A DNA stretch of 64,000 bases from positions 138,915,745-138,979,744 of the forward strand of contig JAOWCC010001589.1 of NCBI GenBank assembly GCA_030867875.1, given 5' to 3'. Source of the DNA: Actinernus sp. WN-2022. Its lineage: Eukaryota > Cnidaria > Anthozoa > Actiniaria > Actinernidae. Below the pieces are notes generated by a model. The model made no database searches and had not been told where the DNA came from. It saw only the letters and a list, made by a program, of their open reading frames with translations. Positions 22,826-33,243 of this stretch are shown one piece after another. Position numbers and translations under genes: made by a program. How positions within the stretch are numbered: position 1 is the first letter of the stretch; every line of letters begins with the position of its first letter.

Positions 22826-24164
22826 ATGGCTGCAACTGCAAGCGCAAGTGAAGGAAAAACCGCCAAGTAAGAAAGCACTCATTCATTTTTAGTACAATAA
22901 CATGAATCACTGTAGTTTTATGATAGCCAGATGAAGGTCAGTTCTTATATCTAATATCTTTGCAGCAGCTATAAGCCCTAGAATTCCATTCATGCTTCGA
23001 CACTATAAACCGTTCAAACTCTCAATTTAATAACTTATTACATGCAGGATTTGCTACATATGTAAGTTAAGCTTCATAACATAGGCTTTACAAAATGTAT
23101 TCTATAGTCTTCAGTATTTGTTGGGCTTTTTTAACAGTTATTTTTTTCAGCTAGTTGGAAAGCTCTCTTCAATGAATTCAGTCAGTAAAAGTAACTTATA
23201 GTTCGGAATTGTGGCTGAAAGCCTCGTCAGTGGAATTCCTAACCCTTTGCAAACTAAATAAATGAAACTATATCTAACTAGTCTTATAAATAGTATCATT
23301 TCATTCAAGTAGTAACTTTTATGCATGGCATAAAAAATAAGTTGATTCGGATAAAACATTCTGTTAACTTAAGACGAGTATGACAAGTAAATTCGCACAA
23401 GATCGAAAGTTAAAGCCCATGCCATCACTAATCAGGTATAGATTTATTTATTTTCAACTCATTTTTGTTTTTACTTTTTGCTTCACAGGGCAATGGAGTG
23501 GTCTGAACAGCATGATGTGTTCATGCTGCGGGAAATGCTGATAAGCGACATATTTACACATAAGAAAGGAAGCGTTGGCCGGGGGGACGCTTGGGACGGG
23601 ATCACGGAGAAGCTCAATAAAATAAATACACCGCAATTTCGCATCAAAGATAAGAGGGGAGTGAGAGAGCGCTGGGTGCTACTCAGGCGTAAATTCAAGG
23701 CGAAAATTAGGGAAGAACAATTGGCTAGCGGGATTGAAGTTGACGATATGTCAGAAAAGGAGGTTTTGATCGAAGAGTTGATAGAGAAAGAAGAGAGCTT
23801 TGCCGCTATAAAAGAGGCTACCTCAAGCCAACAGAAAAAAGATAGGGAAACAGCTGAAGATATCAGAAAGAAAGCAATGGAGAGAATGGGGCAAACCAAG
23901 AAAAGAAAACTGTCAGGTGATAGCAGTGAAGATGCCGAGCCACGTAAATCAACCGGCAAGAAGAGGTGTACCCAGCCTTTGATTGATTTCTTAACTGAAA
24001 AGGCCAGCGCTGACCGTGAGCTGCGGCAAGCGGAGTTGGACATAAGAAAGCAAGAGCAAGAGCACCAGCAGAATATGATGAAATCGATGCTCGAGCAGCA
24101 ACAACAACAGCAGAAAATGAACACGGCCTTTTTATCCGTTGTAAATAAACTCCTTGAGAAGTAA
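22826..24164 (+). CDS. Harbinger Myb/SANT-like DNA-binding protein (two exons)
   Basis: Accessory protein of the element; in this superfamily it binds the ends and helps bring the transposase to the nucleus and DNA. Inferred exons are 22826-22866 (MAATASASEGKTAK) and 23489-24164, joined by a GTAAGA donor and TTCACAG acceptor. A 5' untranslated intron is likely too (GTGAGT at about 22641, acceptor before 22798). The protein has a trihelix/SANT-like domain near residues 15-75 (MEWSEQHDVFMLREM; RGVRERWVLLRRKFKAK). Then come an acidic region, a basic stretch (KKRKLS) that could be a nuclear signal, and a Q-rich coiled coil with NTAFLSVVNKLLEK at the end. The protein is about 238 residues. Splicing rests on frame continuity only. 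Confidence 0.8.
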
Positions 24165-24425
24165 GCCGGAACAAAAACTCTAACTCACGTTATTCAGTGT
24201 TTACACTCACAGTGTGTATAGACTATAGACTCCAGATTTCTATACCTTTGTAAACTTAGATTTACAGTTCATTCGCCTTCTCTTATTGCATGTATTAAAT
24301 TATAACTTAATTTAGTTGAATATTTTAAACTGTACGCTGTTGCATGCAAACATCATGGTACCCGAATATCACTATTATTTTGTTCTTTTATAAGTACAGG
24401 TTTTAAAAGTTCGTTTTTCACATAA
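24165..24425. other. Convergent intergenic region of Harbinger
   Basis: AT-rich 260-bp gap between the stop codons of the two convergent genes; it would carry both 3' ends. No clear paired AATAAA signals stand out. Confidence 0.4.
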
Positions 24426-25780
24426 TCACTGGAAGTATTCTTCTAGGGTTGGAGGCTCTAGTTCAAAGAAATGAGATGTCTGATTTCGATAAAGGCAGGT
24501 TAATGCATTGCGAAGCAATGCACAAACAACATACATCTTTGCAATGCTACTGAGTTCGATCTTCAAAAATTTTTTGAAGTCTAGAAATTTGAAGGAGGTG
24601 ATAATATCCCCAAATAGCCATTCCACTGAGATTCTAACGGCACTCATTGCAGCATTAAAGGCCTCCATCTGTGGTGTAATCAGGCCTTGGCGAAATGGAG
24701 CCTGTAGATGAATCCTGAGAGGGTACGCCGGATCGCCATAGGTACACATGGGCTGGCCTGTAGGGGAAAATGCTAGTCGCTGAAGGTCATTTAGAAGCCC
24801 TGAGTCAGCCAACATTCCTGCATCGTGTTTACGACCCTCTGAAATCCAAAAAAACAAAATCAGTTTATTCCAGCTAATTGTTTTACTAGCCACTATATAT
24901 ATATTCCCGCATTCGTTTATCCTTCTGTAGCTTTTTTGCACATTGATCATTTTGGAAGCCATTTCACTGCAGCTACCAAAATAAGATATCGTTACTAATA
25001 CTAGGCCTTGATTTATCTGTGTTCTTGAGGTCCACGAATTTATCAGTTTATCTACTATCGAGTGTACATTCACCCTGCGTATACCAGCTAAAGAAACTTT
25101 TCAGGTTTTTACTTACCTACTGGGCCAAAGACATTGGCAATGAGCCCATTTGGCAAAGCCAACGACTGGAACTTCAGGGCGTGAACTCTTTTATGCCCAT
25201 TGTAAACAATTCTTTGATCAGATCCTGGTCGGGAGATCGGTCGCACGGTCCCATCTATGAAACTAAAACAGTTGTCTAGAGGCGAACCTTTCCTCGAGAT
25301 AGAGTCGGCATAGCTTTGGAGAGCATGAGGATTCAGGATATCTTGGTTCCATTCTGTTATCAGGTGGCCATGGGTTTCGTAAATGTAATCCAAAGTGTGG
25401 TTTGTCATCAGGCTTAAAACAGAGACTGGACGCCCAAACCTTGGCATCATATCTACATATCTGCATGGGTACGCCAATCGTTTTAGAAGCATGCACAGTC
25501 CTTCCATGCTGTCGCACACACTCCTCTGCTGGCATTTGAACGTTGGTGGTAGCTGTAGGGCTTCTAGAAGGCGAGGAAGATCGGCCTTTTCCACACGGAA
25601 CTCTGCTTTACAGTCTGCTGGATCGATGTCGTCAAGATTAAATGGGTCATAGCATTGATAATTAAAATCAGGATTTTTAGACTGATATGCGCTATAAAGA
25701 AGAACAAATTCTTCGTCAGAAACAGTGTTATCTACGTAGCTAAGTAAGAGTAGTTCTCGAATGCTCTTAAATGTATTCAT
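24426..25780 (-). CDS. PIF/Harbinger DDE transposase (HARBI1-like nuclease, two exons)
   Basis: The nuclease that excises and inserts the element. Exon 1 is 25780-25117 and exon 2 is 24838-24426, with a GTAAGT donor, a TTTCAG acceptor, and a codon for glutamate split across the junction. The product is about 358 residues, close to the usual 350 of the family. Catalytic DDE residues are visible: SFIDGTVRPISRPG (first D), YGDPAYPL (second D) and VEWLFGDI (E). The sequence spanning the junction gives the family-typical GRKHDAGMLADSGLL. No stops or frameshifts occur in the exons. The intron is 278 bp. Together with the Myb-like partner and intact ends, this looks autonomous. Confidence 0.87.
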
Positions 25781-25952
25781 TTTTCAGTAGAGTTCAGAAC
25801 AGTACCGTCGAATATTCTATTTGCAAAAGACCCTGAAGACAAAGAAGTCGCCGTCGTCAAAAACGCGCGGCTAAAGTTTAATTTTCGGCGGGAAAAACGC
25901 CGACGTCGGCCCAGTCTCTTTCGGTCACTGACGTCGCCGTCGTCTCGAAAAC

Positions 25953-25971
25953 CGTCGGTGCTAAAGGTCCC
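25953..25971 (-). repeat. Harbinger right terminal inverted repeat
   Basis: Reverse complement of the left end with one mismatch. Position 25971 is the last base of GGTCCC, followed by TAGTATCTAG, which resumes the interrupted foldback. Confidence 0.88.
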
Positions 25972-26812
25972 TAGTATCTAGTCTAGAAACTCACAACACT
26001 CACAACACCCGATGTCCACAAGCCCTGAACGCCCGCCGCCCGTCAACGCCCGCCTCCTCCTCCTCTTTCTCCTCCTCCTCCTCCCTCCTCCTCCTCCCTC
26101 CTCCTCCTCCCTCCTCCTCCTCCCTTCTCCTCCTCATCCTCCCTCCTCCTCCTCCAACTCCTCCAACTCCTCCCTCCTCCTCCTCCTCCCTCCTCCTCCC
26201 TCCTCCTCCTCCTCCTCACGCCTCCTTCCTCCTCCTCCTCCCACCTGCCTCATCGCTGCCCCAAAGCTTCCTTATGTTACAGAAAATATCTGGACAACCG
26301 AAAGTATAACATAAGTAAGCCTTGGGGCAGCGATGAGGCAGGTGGGAGGAGGACATAAGTATAACATAAGGAAGCCTTGGGGCAGCGATGAGGCAGGTGG
26401 GAGGAGGAGGAGGGAGGAGGCGTGAGGAGGGAGGAGGAGGGAGGAGGAGGGAGGAGGAGGGAGGAAGAGCGAGGAGGAGCGAGGACGAGGGAGGAGGACG
26501 AGGGAGGAGGACGAGGGAGGAGGAGGAGGGAGGAGGAGGAGGGAGAAGGAGGAGGGAGGGGGAGGAGGGAAGAGAGAGGAGGAGGAGGAGGAGAAGGAGA
26601 AGGAGGACGAGGGAGGAGGCGGGCGTTGACGGGCGGCGGGCGTTGGCGGGCCGCGGGCGTTCAGAGCTTGTGGGCATCGGGTGTTGTGAGTGTTGTGAGT
26701 TTCTAGACTAGATACTTTGTAGTCTAGAACGACTAGAGTAGAAAATAATACAATTTCTAGATTAGAAAATGATAGCTAAAGAAGAGTTTTTAGACTAGAC
26801 TACGTAGGTTAA
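25972..26812. mobile_element. Foldback with polypyrimidine/polypurine arms, copy 1
   Basis: With 22399-22498 (separated by the Harbinger insertion) this forms one large inverted repeat. The ends are TTAACCTAGGTAGT and its complement near 26800. The inner arms pair the TTTCTAGACTAGA, GGGTGTTGTGAGTGTT and GGGCGTT blocks. The left arm then runs into (CTCCTCCTC)n and the right arm into (GAGGAGGAG)n. The centre holds CTTTGGGGCAGCGATGAGG-type arms, duplicated on the right side. Apparent serine/proline- or glycine/arginine-rich frames are by-products of the repeat. Confidence 0.85.
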
Positions 26813-27048
26813 CAATGGTAGTTTGGAAGATTTGGTCTTCAGTTCACTTCCCGTTGTCTCGCGGCCATTCTCCAGAGAAAATTACGACAAACAAGAACAA
26901 GCGCTACGTTTCCGTGCAGTGCTTCCTATAGATTAACAAACCAACCTAGAAAACAGAAATACTAGAAGGCATTGTCATTTTATTTAATTTTCAAGTCAGC
27001 AACGTGCCGGTCGGTGAAGCGCATAGTTAAACGTTCTTCAACAAAGCC
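26813..27048 (+). other. Truncated 5' flank of the broken GPCR
   Basis: This begins at ATGGTAGTTTGGAAGATTTGG, the point in the GPCR unit where the foldback sits. It then matches the last 235 bp before the other receptor starts (GCAACGTGCCGGTCGGTG block). The usual upstream inverted arm is absent here. Confidence 0.7.
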
Positions 27049-28019
27049 ATGAAAAGTATGAACACGTCTTCTCACAACGGTACAGAATGCTTCTTTGCTG
27101 AAGGCTCAGAAGTAGAGCAAGTCATCAAAGTAATCGCTTTATTTTTTATTTTGTTGTTCGGCGTCTTCTGGAACATGCTATTTATCGTTCTGGTTTACAA
27201 AACAACAACATTGCGAAAGAACATGAACTATTTTATCGTCAATATGGCTGTGTCTGATGTACTTATTTTGGTCATTGGACCGCCCTTGCGGCTCGATCAT
27301 CTGACGGTCTTATTGGAACCATTACATGTAAACTGGCCTTGTTTATATTTAACATGACCGGGTTGGTTTCCCTAATAACTCTAGTGATAATATCTGTTGA
27401 ACGGTACAGAGCGGTTTCTTCTATGCTAAACGTGGTACCAACTACTCGTCGTACAATGATCTTTTTGATCGCTGTATCCTGGACCATTCCCGCTGGACTG
27501 AACTCTTATTTACTTTATATGGTAGACATTATTTATAGTGAGGACGAAGAAGAGGGGTATTACTGTGGATATCATTTTGACAGACCGACACTCTTTTATT
27601 TAGTGATATACACTATCATCTATATACTCGTTGCTATTACCGTACTTTGTTTAAATCATAAGAAAACTCCGCCTTTCTCAGGTTCTCCCTGGCGTCAATA
27701 TTCCTGATGTTCAGCAACAAAACCGACTGAAACGCTTCAGGTCTGCGGTGAGAATGGTTATATCATCTCTGCTTCTTTGTATTGTTTGTTGGACACCTCG
27801 TTATTTGTATCTGCTCTTACAGTGGCTCGCTTATTTAGGGACATTTAAGTTCTTCAGTGTGTGTATAGATGACGAGAATCTTCATTTTTGCTTATTATAT
27901 CTTCTTTACCTAATCCCAGGCCTAAATCCACTGATATACTTCACATTTCTTCATGACATTCGTTACGCTCTCTTCAATGCATTTTTGCCGGCATGAGACC
28001 TCACATGAACCAGATGTAG
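27049..28019 (+). pseudogene. Broken class A GPCR, array copy 1
   Basis: It starts like the intact copies (MKSMNTSSHNGTECFF) and is about 96% alike where it aligns. A 31-bp deletion after codon 84 removes the end of helix 2 and the first extracellular loop and shifts the frame. The shifted frame stops at 27355. A second deletion of 8 bp in the helix 5/loop 3 region near 27657 restores the frame, since 31 + 8 is 39, a multiple of three. A further lost T near 27985 brings a stop at 27994, before the normal end at 28017-28019. The 31- and 8-bp deletions are shared with the copy at 42837, so they predate the block duplication; the last one is private. Not a working receptor. Confidence 0.9.
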
Positions 28020-28404
28020 AACTTGAACAAAGACACAATCGATTAAATGTTACCACATTTGTAAATGCTGCGTTAGAACTTTAATTTTCAATTCTTAGTT
28101 TTAGTACTTTATTTCTCCTGAGTTAATGGGGTTAAACAAGTCTGTTGGGTGGGTAGAGCTGTTAAAATAGAACAAATTAAAACAACAATATTGTGAGAGT
28201 CTACAAGAAGGATTTAACAGGCCTGCAAGTCGAAAACGGGTGTCAGCGAGTGAAATAGGTGAAAACGAATGAAATGGCTTTTAGAAGAGAGCTGCGCTTG
28301 TTTATTTTCTTTCTTGGTTTCCTTCGTCCTAACATGTGACTTGGGTATTCACCCTCGGGAAACATTTCTGGTATGTGGGAATGTGGGTCGTCGCTACATA
28401 CAGG

Positions 28405-28833
28405 GTTTTCGAAATTATCAGGATACCAGGAAGCCAACCTTTTGAATACTGATAAGTCGACTGCTTTTAGTTGATGATATTTAATGTAGCGTTATTCTCG
28501 GAAAAGGACCGAATTGAAAACGTTTTCATTTGAAACTGTTATCTTGTATGTAGTCACAGCGTATTCAGAAAGCAGTCAATAGGGTATTTTCTTTAGAGCT
28601 TGTTGTGCCACAGCAACAATAAAACTTTCACTTGTGACCAAAAATCGCGAAATCCGAAGAAAATCCAGTAACACAGTAGAAAAAAGTGAGAATATCCTGA
28701 GAGACTGAAGTGTGAACCACTTTCAACAACTAACCTCGTTCTGGTGCCATTGTTTTCAATGTTTTCTTCATCGTGATCAGACGCTTAGCTAGACAGGAAG
28801 TTGAAAATACTCACCGACCAGCTGATAGAATAC
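28405..28833 (+). repeat. Left arm of GPCR-bracketing inverted repeat
   Basis: Reverse complement, with divergence, of 29401-29770. Pairing landmarks: GAATACTGATA / TATCGATATTC, TTATTCTCGG / CGAGAATAA, GAAACTGTTATCT / AGATAACAGTTTC, TTTAGAGCTTGTTGTGCCAC / GTGGCAAAACAAGCTCTAAA, AATATCCTGA / TCAGGATATT, and GAAAATACTCACCGACCAG / CTGGTCGGTGAGTATTTTC. The same arms recur around the other array copies, and the arm is also present downstream of the minus-strand receptor. Confidence 0.8.
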
Positions 28834-29400
28834 CCAAACTAAAGTTAATGAACCCGGTCACATTCTGCCGTCAAGTAGTGTTGAATTAATAACATCCACC
28901 AGACCAGGTGTTACTTCAGTCATTTTATATTATAGCAAGACAAGAAAGTGAAAGCTTACACCCTGGCACAATTCAAAAGTAGAAATGGAGCTATTAAAAA
29001 GTACTGAATATCATTGTGTACCACATTTTACTAAATAACTCAACTCAATTGCGCGCTGCCGTAAAACCGTCTTTATGTGAACGAACATACCTTGTCATAT
29101 CAGTCTGTAAACTGCAATTTTCCCACAATCATTAATAATTCAGCAGGTGAACTAAATTGAAGTCATGACCATGACGCGTATGTAGAAACAGCTCGCATTT
29201 TAAGACTTTTTGATCGATAATTTTATCATTAAAGTGGAGTTTGAAAAGCCATGTAAAACACGAGGAGCTTGTTTTAGAAGCGAGTTTCTAAATACAGTGA
29301 AAAGGGATTGAAAAACCTCGTGTTGTTCGTATTACTAGAAAGTCTAAATTAATGACTGCAGATAAACGCAGGCAACACACAGTTTCAAGACGCATCTATT

Positions 29401-29770
29401 TATTCTGTCAACTGGTCGGTGAGTATTTTCAACTTCCTGTCTTGCTAAGAGTTTGACTCTGATGTGTTTCTCACACTGAAGTTTAAACATAGTGAACAAT
29501 GGCAGCAGAAATGTTGTTGATAGAGGTTCAGCACTTCAATGAGTCCCTCAGGATATTGAAAGTTGCATGATTGTTTCTGTGGCAAAACAAGCTCTAAAGA
29601 CAGACTGATTGTCTTCTAAATACGCTGTAGCTATAATTACCAGATAACAGTTTCAAATGAAGACGTTCAGTTTAAATTCCAACTTTTATCGAGAATAATC
29701 TTACATTACAGCATCAACTATCGATATTCGATATATTGCTCTGCCTGCCATTTTTCGATGACTGATTTGA
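29401..29770 (-). repeat. Right arm of GPCR-bracketing inverted repeat
   Basis: Upstream arm of the receptor at 30112, complementary to 28405-28833. Equivalent arms start at 32530, 35662, 49842 and 56220 ahead of the other intact copies. Copies before the two broken receptors are missing, having been replaced by the LINE and foldback DNA. Confidence 0.8.
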
Positions 29771-30111
29771 AAAGACAAATATAGGCCAGGTTTTCTGTTT
29801 GTACCGTGCCTGTAACAGGCGGAAGTGAAAAATTAACCAATCTACGAACCAGAAAGTGGAGAGCGAAAAATGATTTAATGGTAGTTTGGAAAATTTGGTG
29901 TTCAGTTCACTTCCTGTTGTCTCGCGGTCATTCTCCAGAGAAAATTACGACAAACAAGAACAAGCGCTACGTTTCCTTGCAGTACTGCCTATAGATTAAC
30001 AAACCAACCTAGAAAACAGAAATACTAGAAGGCATTGTCATTTTATTACATTTTCAAGTCAGCAACGTGCCGGTCGGTGGAGCGAACAGTTAAACGTTCT
30101 TCAACAAAGCC

Positions 30112-31122
30112 ATGAAAAGTATGAACACGTCGTCTCACAACGGTACAGAATGCTTCTTTGCTGAAGGCTCAGAAGTAGAGCAAGTCATCAAAGTAATCGC
30201 TTTGTTTTTTATTTTGTTGTTCGGCGTCTTCTGGAACATGCTAGTTATCGTTCTGGTTTACCAAACGACAACATTGCGAAAGAACATGAACTATTTTATC
30301 GTCAATATGGCTGTGTCTGATGTATTTATTTTGGTCATTGGACCGCCCTTGCGGCTCGATCATCTACTATCAAGTTCTGAGTCATGGAAAATAGGAGACG
30401 GTCTTATTGGAACCATTACCTGTAAACTGGCCTTGTTTATATTTAACATGACCGGGTTGGTTTCCCTAATAACTCTAGTGATAATATCTGTTGAACGGTA
30501 CAGAACGGTTTCTTCTATGCTAAACCTGGTACCACTTACACGTCGTACAATGATCGTTTTGATCGCTGTATCCTGGAGCATTCCCGCTGGACTTAACTCT
30601 TATTTATTTTATATGGTAGACATTATTTATAGTGAGGACGAAGAAGAGGGGTATTACTGTGGATATCATTTTGACCGACCGACACTCTTTTATTTAGTGA
30701 TATACACTATCATCTATATACTCGTTGCTATTACCGTACTTTGTTTAAACCTAATCATCATAAGAAAACTCCGCCTTTCTCAGGTTGTCCCTGGCGTAAA
30801 TATTCCTGATGTTCAGCAACAAAACAGACTGAAACGCTTCAGGTCTGCAGTGAGAATGGTTATGTCATCTCTGCTTCTTTGTATTGTTTGTTGGACACCT
30901 CGTTATTTGTATCTGCTCTTACAGTGGCTCGCTTATTTAGGGACATTTGAGTTCTTCAGTGCGTGTATAGATGACGAGAATCTTCATTTTGGCTTATTAT
31001 ATCTTCTTTACCTAATCCCAGGCCTAAATCCACTGATATACTTTACATTTCTTCATGACTTTCGTTCCGCTCTCTTCAATGCATTTTTTGCCGGCAGGAG
31101 ACCTCAGATGAACCAGATGTAG
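30112..31122 (+). CDS. Class A (rhodopsin-like) GPCR, array copy 2
   Basis: A single-exon seven-helix receptor of 336 residues, predicted in the plasma membrane. N-glycosylation sites are N5 and N10. Helices lie at about 27-50, 60-82, 102-126, 147-166, 191-214, 247-270 and 293-314. Class A marks: N42 in helix 1, D70 in helix 2, C104 with C183 (disulphide to ECL2), ERY at 128-130, W155, CWTP at 260-263, and NPLIY at 306-310. There is no proline at the usual helix 5 position. The C-tail is short and lacks an obvious palmitoylation cysteine. The copy differs from copy 3 by one residue (T for A at 132, just after ERY). Peptide- or amine-receptor-like; ligand unknown. Confidence 0.93.
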   Translation: MKSMNTSSHNGTECFFAEGSEVEQVIKVIALFFILLFGVFWNMLVIVLVYQTTTLRKNMNYFIVNMAVSDVFILVIGPPLRLDHLLSSSESWKIGDGLIGTITCKLALFIFNMTGLVSLITLVIISVERYRTVSSMLNLVPLTRRTMIVLIAVSWSIPAGLNSYLFYMVDIIYSEDEEEGYYCGYHFDRPTLFYLVIYTIIYILVAITVLCLNLIIIRKLRLSQVVPGVNIPDVQQQNRLKRFRSAVRMVMSSLLLCIVCWTPRYLYLLLQWLAYLGTFEFFSACIDDENLHFGLLYLLYLIPGLNPLIYFTFLHDFRSALFNAFFAGRRPQMNQM

Positions 31123-33243
31123 AACTTGAACAAAGACACAATCGATTAAATGTTACCACATTTCTAAATGCTGCGTTAGAACTTTAATTTTCAATTCTTA
31201 GTTTTAGTACTTTATTTCTCCTGAGTTAATGGGGTTAAACAAGTCTTTTGGGTGGGTAGAGCTGTTAAAATAGAACAAATTGAAACAACAATATTGTGAG
31301 AGTCTACAAGAAGGATTTAAATAACAGGCCTGCAATACGAAAACGGGTGTCAGCGAGTGAAATAGGTGAAAACGAATGAAATGGCTTTTAGAAGAGAGCT
31401 GCGCTTGTTTATTTTCTTTCTTGGTTTCCTTCGTCCTAACATGTGACTTGGGGATTCACCCTCGGGTATGTAGTCACAGCGTATTCAGAAAGCAGTCAAT
31501 AGGGTCTTTTCTTTAGAGCTTGTTGTGCCACAGCAACAATAAAACTTTCACTTGTGACCAAAAATCGCGAAATCCGAAGAAAATCCAGTAACACAGTAGA
31601 AAAAAGTGAGAATATCCTGAGAGACTGAAGTGTGAACCACTTTCAACAACTAACCTCGTTCCGGTGCCATTGTTTTCAATGTTTTCTTCATCGTGATCAG
31701 AATACCTAAGTATATTTTAAGCTATTAGCCTTCTTAACACAAACTAACGTTAATGAACCCGGTCACATTCTACCGTCAAGTAGTGTTGAATTAATAACAT
31801 CCACCAGACCAGGTGTTACGTCAGTCATCTTATACTATAGCAAGACAAGAAAGTGAAAGCTTACACCCTGGCACAATTCAAAAGTAGAAATGGAGCTATT
31901 AAAAAGTACTGAATATCATTGTGTACCACATTTTACTAAATAACTCAACTCAATTGCGCGCTGCCGTAAAACCGTCTTTATGTGAACGAACATACCTTGT
32001 CATATCAGTCTGTAAACTGCAATTTTCCCACAATCATTAATAATTCAGCAGGTGAACTAAATTGAAGTCATGACCATGACGCGTATTTAGAAACAGCTCG
32101 CATTTTAAGACTTTTTGATCGATAATTTTATCATTAAAGTGGAGTTCGAAAAGCCATGTAAAACACGAGGAGCTTGTTTTAGAAGCGAGTTTCTAAATAC
32201 AGTGAAAAGGGATTGAAAAACCTCGTGTTGTTCGTATTACTAGAAAGTCTAAATTAATGACTGCAGATAAACGCAGGCAACACACAGTTTCAAGCCGTAT
32301 CTATAGATGTTGAAATTTCTTTTTCACAGTTAATTTGTTAGCAAGCCTTATTTTCAAAACGGTAAGAGCGACTCTGTCAATTTGTCCAAGGAAAAAGAAC
32401 ATAAGACGAACACCTGTTACCTCTTAAATAAATTATACGTCGAGTTTGGAAAATAGTTACGAGCAAATCATCCCCGACTTTGTAAGAAAAAAAGTAAAAC
32501 TTAGAAACGGAATGCACGTATAGCTTGGTATTCTGTCAACTGGTCGGTGAGTATTTTCAACTTCCTGTCTTGCTAAGAGTTTGACTCTGATGTGTTTCTC
32601 ACACTGAAGTTTAAACATACAATGTAGTGAACAATGGCAGCAGAAATGTTGTTGATAGAGGTTCAGCACTTCAATGAGTCCCTCAGGATATTGAAAGTTG
32701 CATGATTGTTTCTGTGGCAAAACAAGCTCTAAAGACAGACTGATTGTCTTCTAAATACGCTGTAGCTATAATTACCAGATAACAGTTTCAAATGAAGACG
32801 TTCAGTTTAAATTCCAACTTTTATCGAGAATAATCTTACATTACAGCATCAACTATCGATATTCGAAATATTGCTCTGCCTGCCATTTTTCGATGACTGA
32901 TTTGAAAAGACAAATATATGCCAGGTTTTCTGTTTGTACCGTGCCTGTAATAGGCGGAAGTGAAAAATTAACCAATCTACGAACCAGAAAGTGGAGAGCG
33001 AAAAATGATTTAATGGTAGTTTGGAAGATTTGGTGTTCAGTTCACTTCCTGTTGTCTCGCGGTCATTCTCCAGAGAAATTTACGACAAACAAGAACAAGC
33101 GCTACGTTTCCTTGCAGTACTGCCTATAGATTAACAAACCAACCTAGAAAACATAACTACTAGAAGGCATTGTCATTTTATTTTTTCAAGTCAGCAACGT
33201 GCCGGTCGGTGGAGCGAACAGTTAAACGTTCTTCAACAAAGCC
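31123..33243. other. Intergenic DNA between GPCR copies 2 and 3
   Basis: Non-coding. It holds the shortened left inverted arm (about 31466-31705), the spacer with the dispersed segment (32290-32530) and the right arm (32530-32870). No promoter elements could be assigned with confidence. The open frame at 32893-33129 is in the 5' flank and is not well conserved in frame. Confidence 0.7.

Larger units (their letters stand above)
22499..25971. mobile_element. PIF/Harbinger DNA transposon, apparently complete
   Basis: The ends GGGACCTTTAGTACCGACG and its near complement (CGTCGGTGCTAAAGGTCCC) delimit 3,473 bp. The duplicate locus at 41718 lacks the element and reads ACAAAGTATCTAG, giving the pre-insertion site. 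The flanks are consistent with a short duplication (GTA, with two extra bases at the right), near the 3 bp usual for this superfamily. Two convergent genes inside, a Myb/SANT-like protein and a DDE nuclease, are the standard pair of autonomous Harbinger elements. Both read open across one inferred coding intron each. Confidence 0.9.
28020..30111. other. Intergenic DNA between broken copy 1 and GPCR at 30112
   Basis: Non-coding. It contains the two arms of the diverged inverted repeat (28405-28833 and 29401-29770) and a spacer with the CATCCACCAGACCAGGTGTT block. The 5' flank of the next gene contains a short open frame (29806-29994) that is conserved only loosely and changes frame between copies. 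Confidence 0.7.

Noticed and set aside
26012..26711. Serine/proline-rich and glycine/arginine-rich proteins in the CT/GA tracts
   Set aside because: Translations of simple (CTC)n/(GAG)n repeats that read open in several frames on both strands; the same artefact occurs at 41758-42499.
28243..28437. Small reverse-strand gene at receptor 3' ends (also 44032, 51746)
   Set aside because: Lies in the inverted-repeat arm, is deleted in copies 2-4, and has no recognisable domain.
32457..32720. 87-residue reverse-strand protein upstream of receptors (also 35589)
   Set aside because: Frame is broken in the flanks of copies 2, 6 and 7; it falls within the non-coding right arm.
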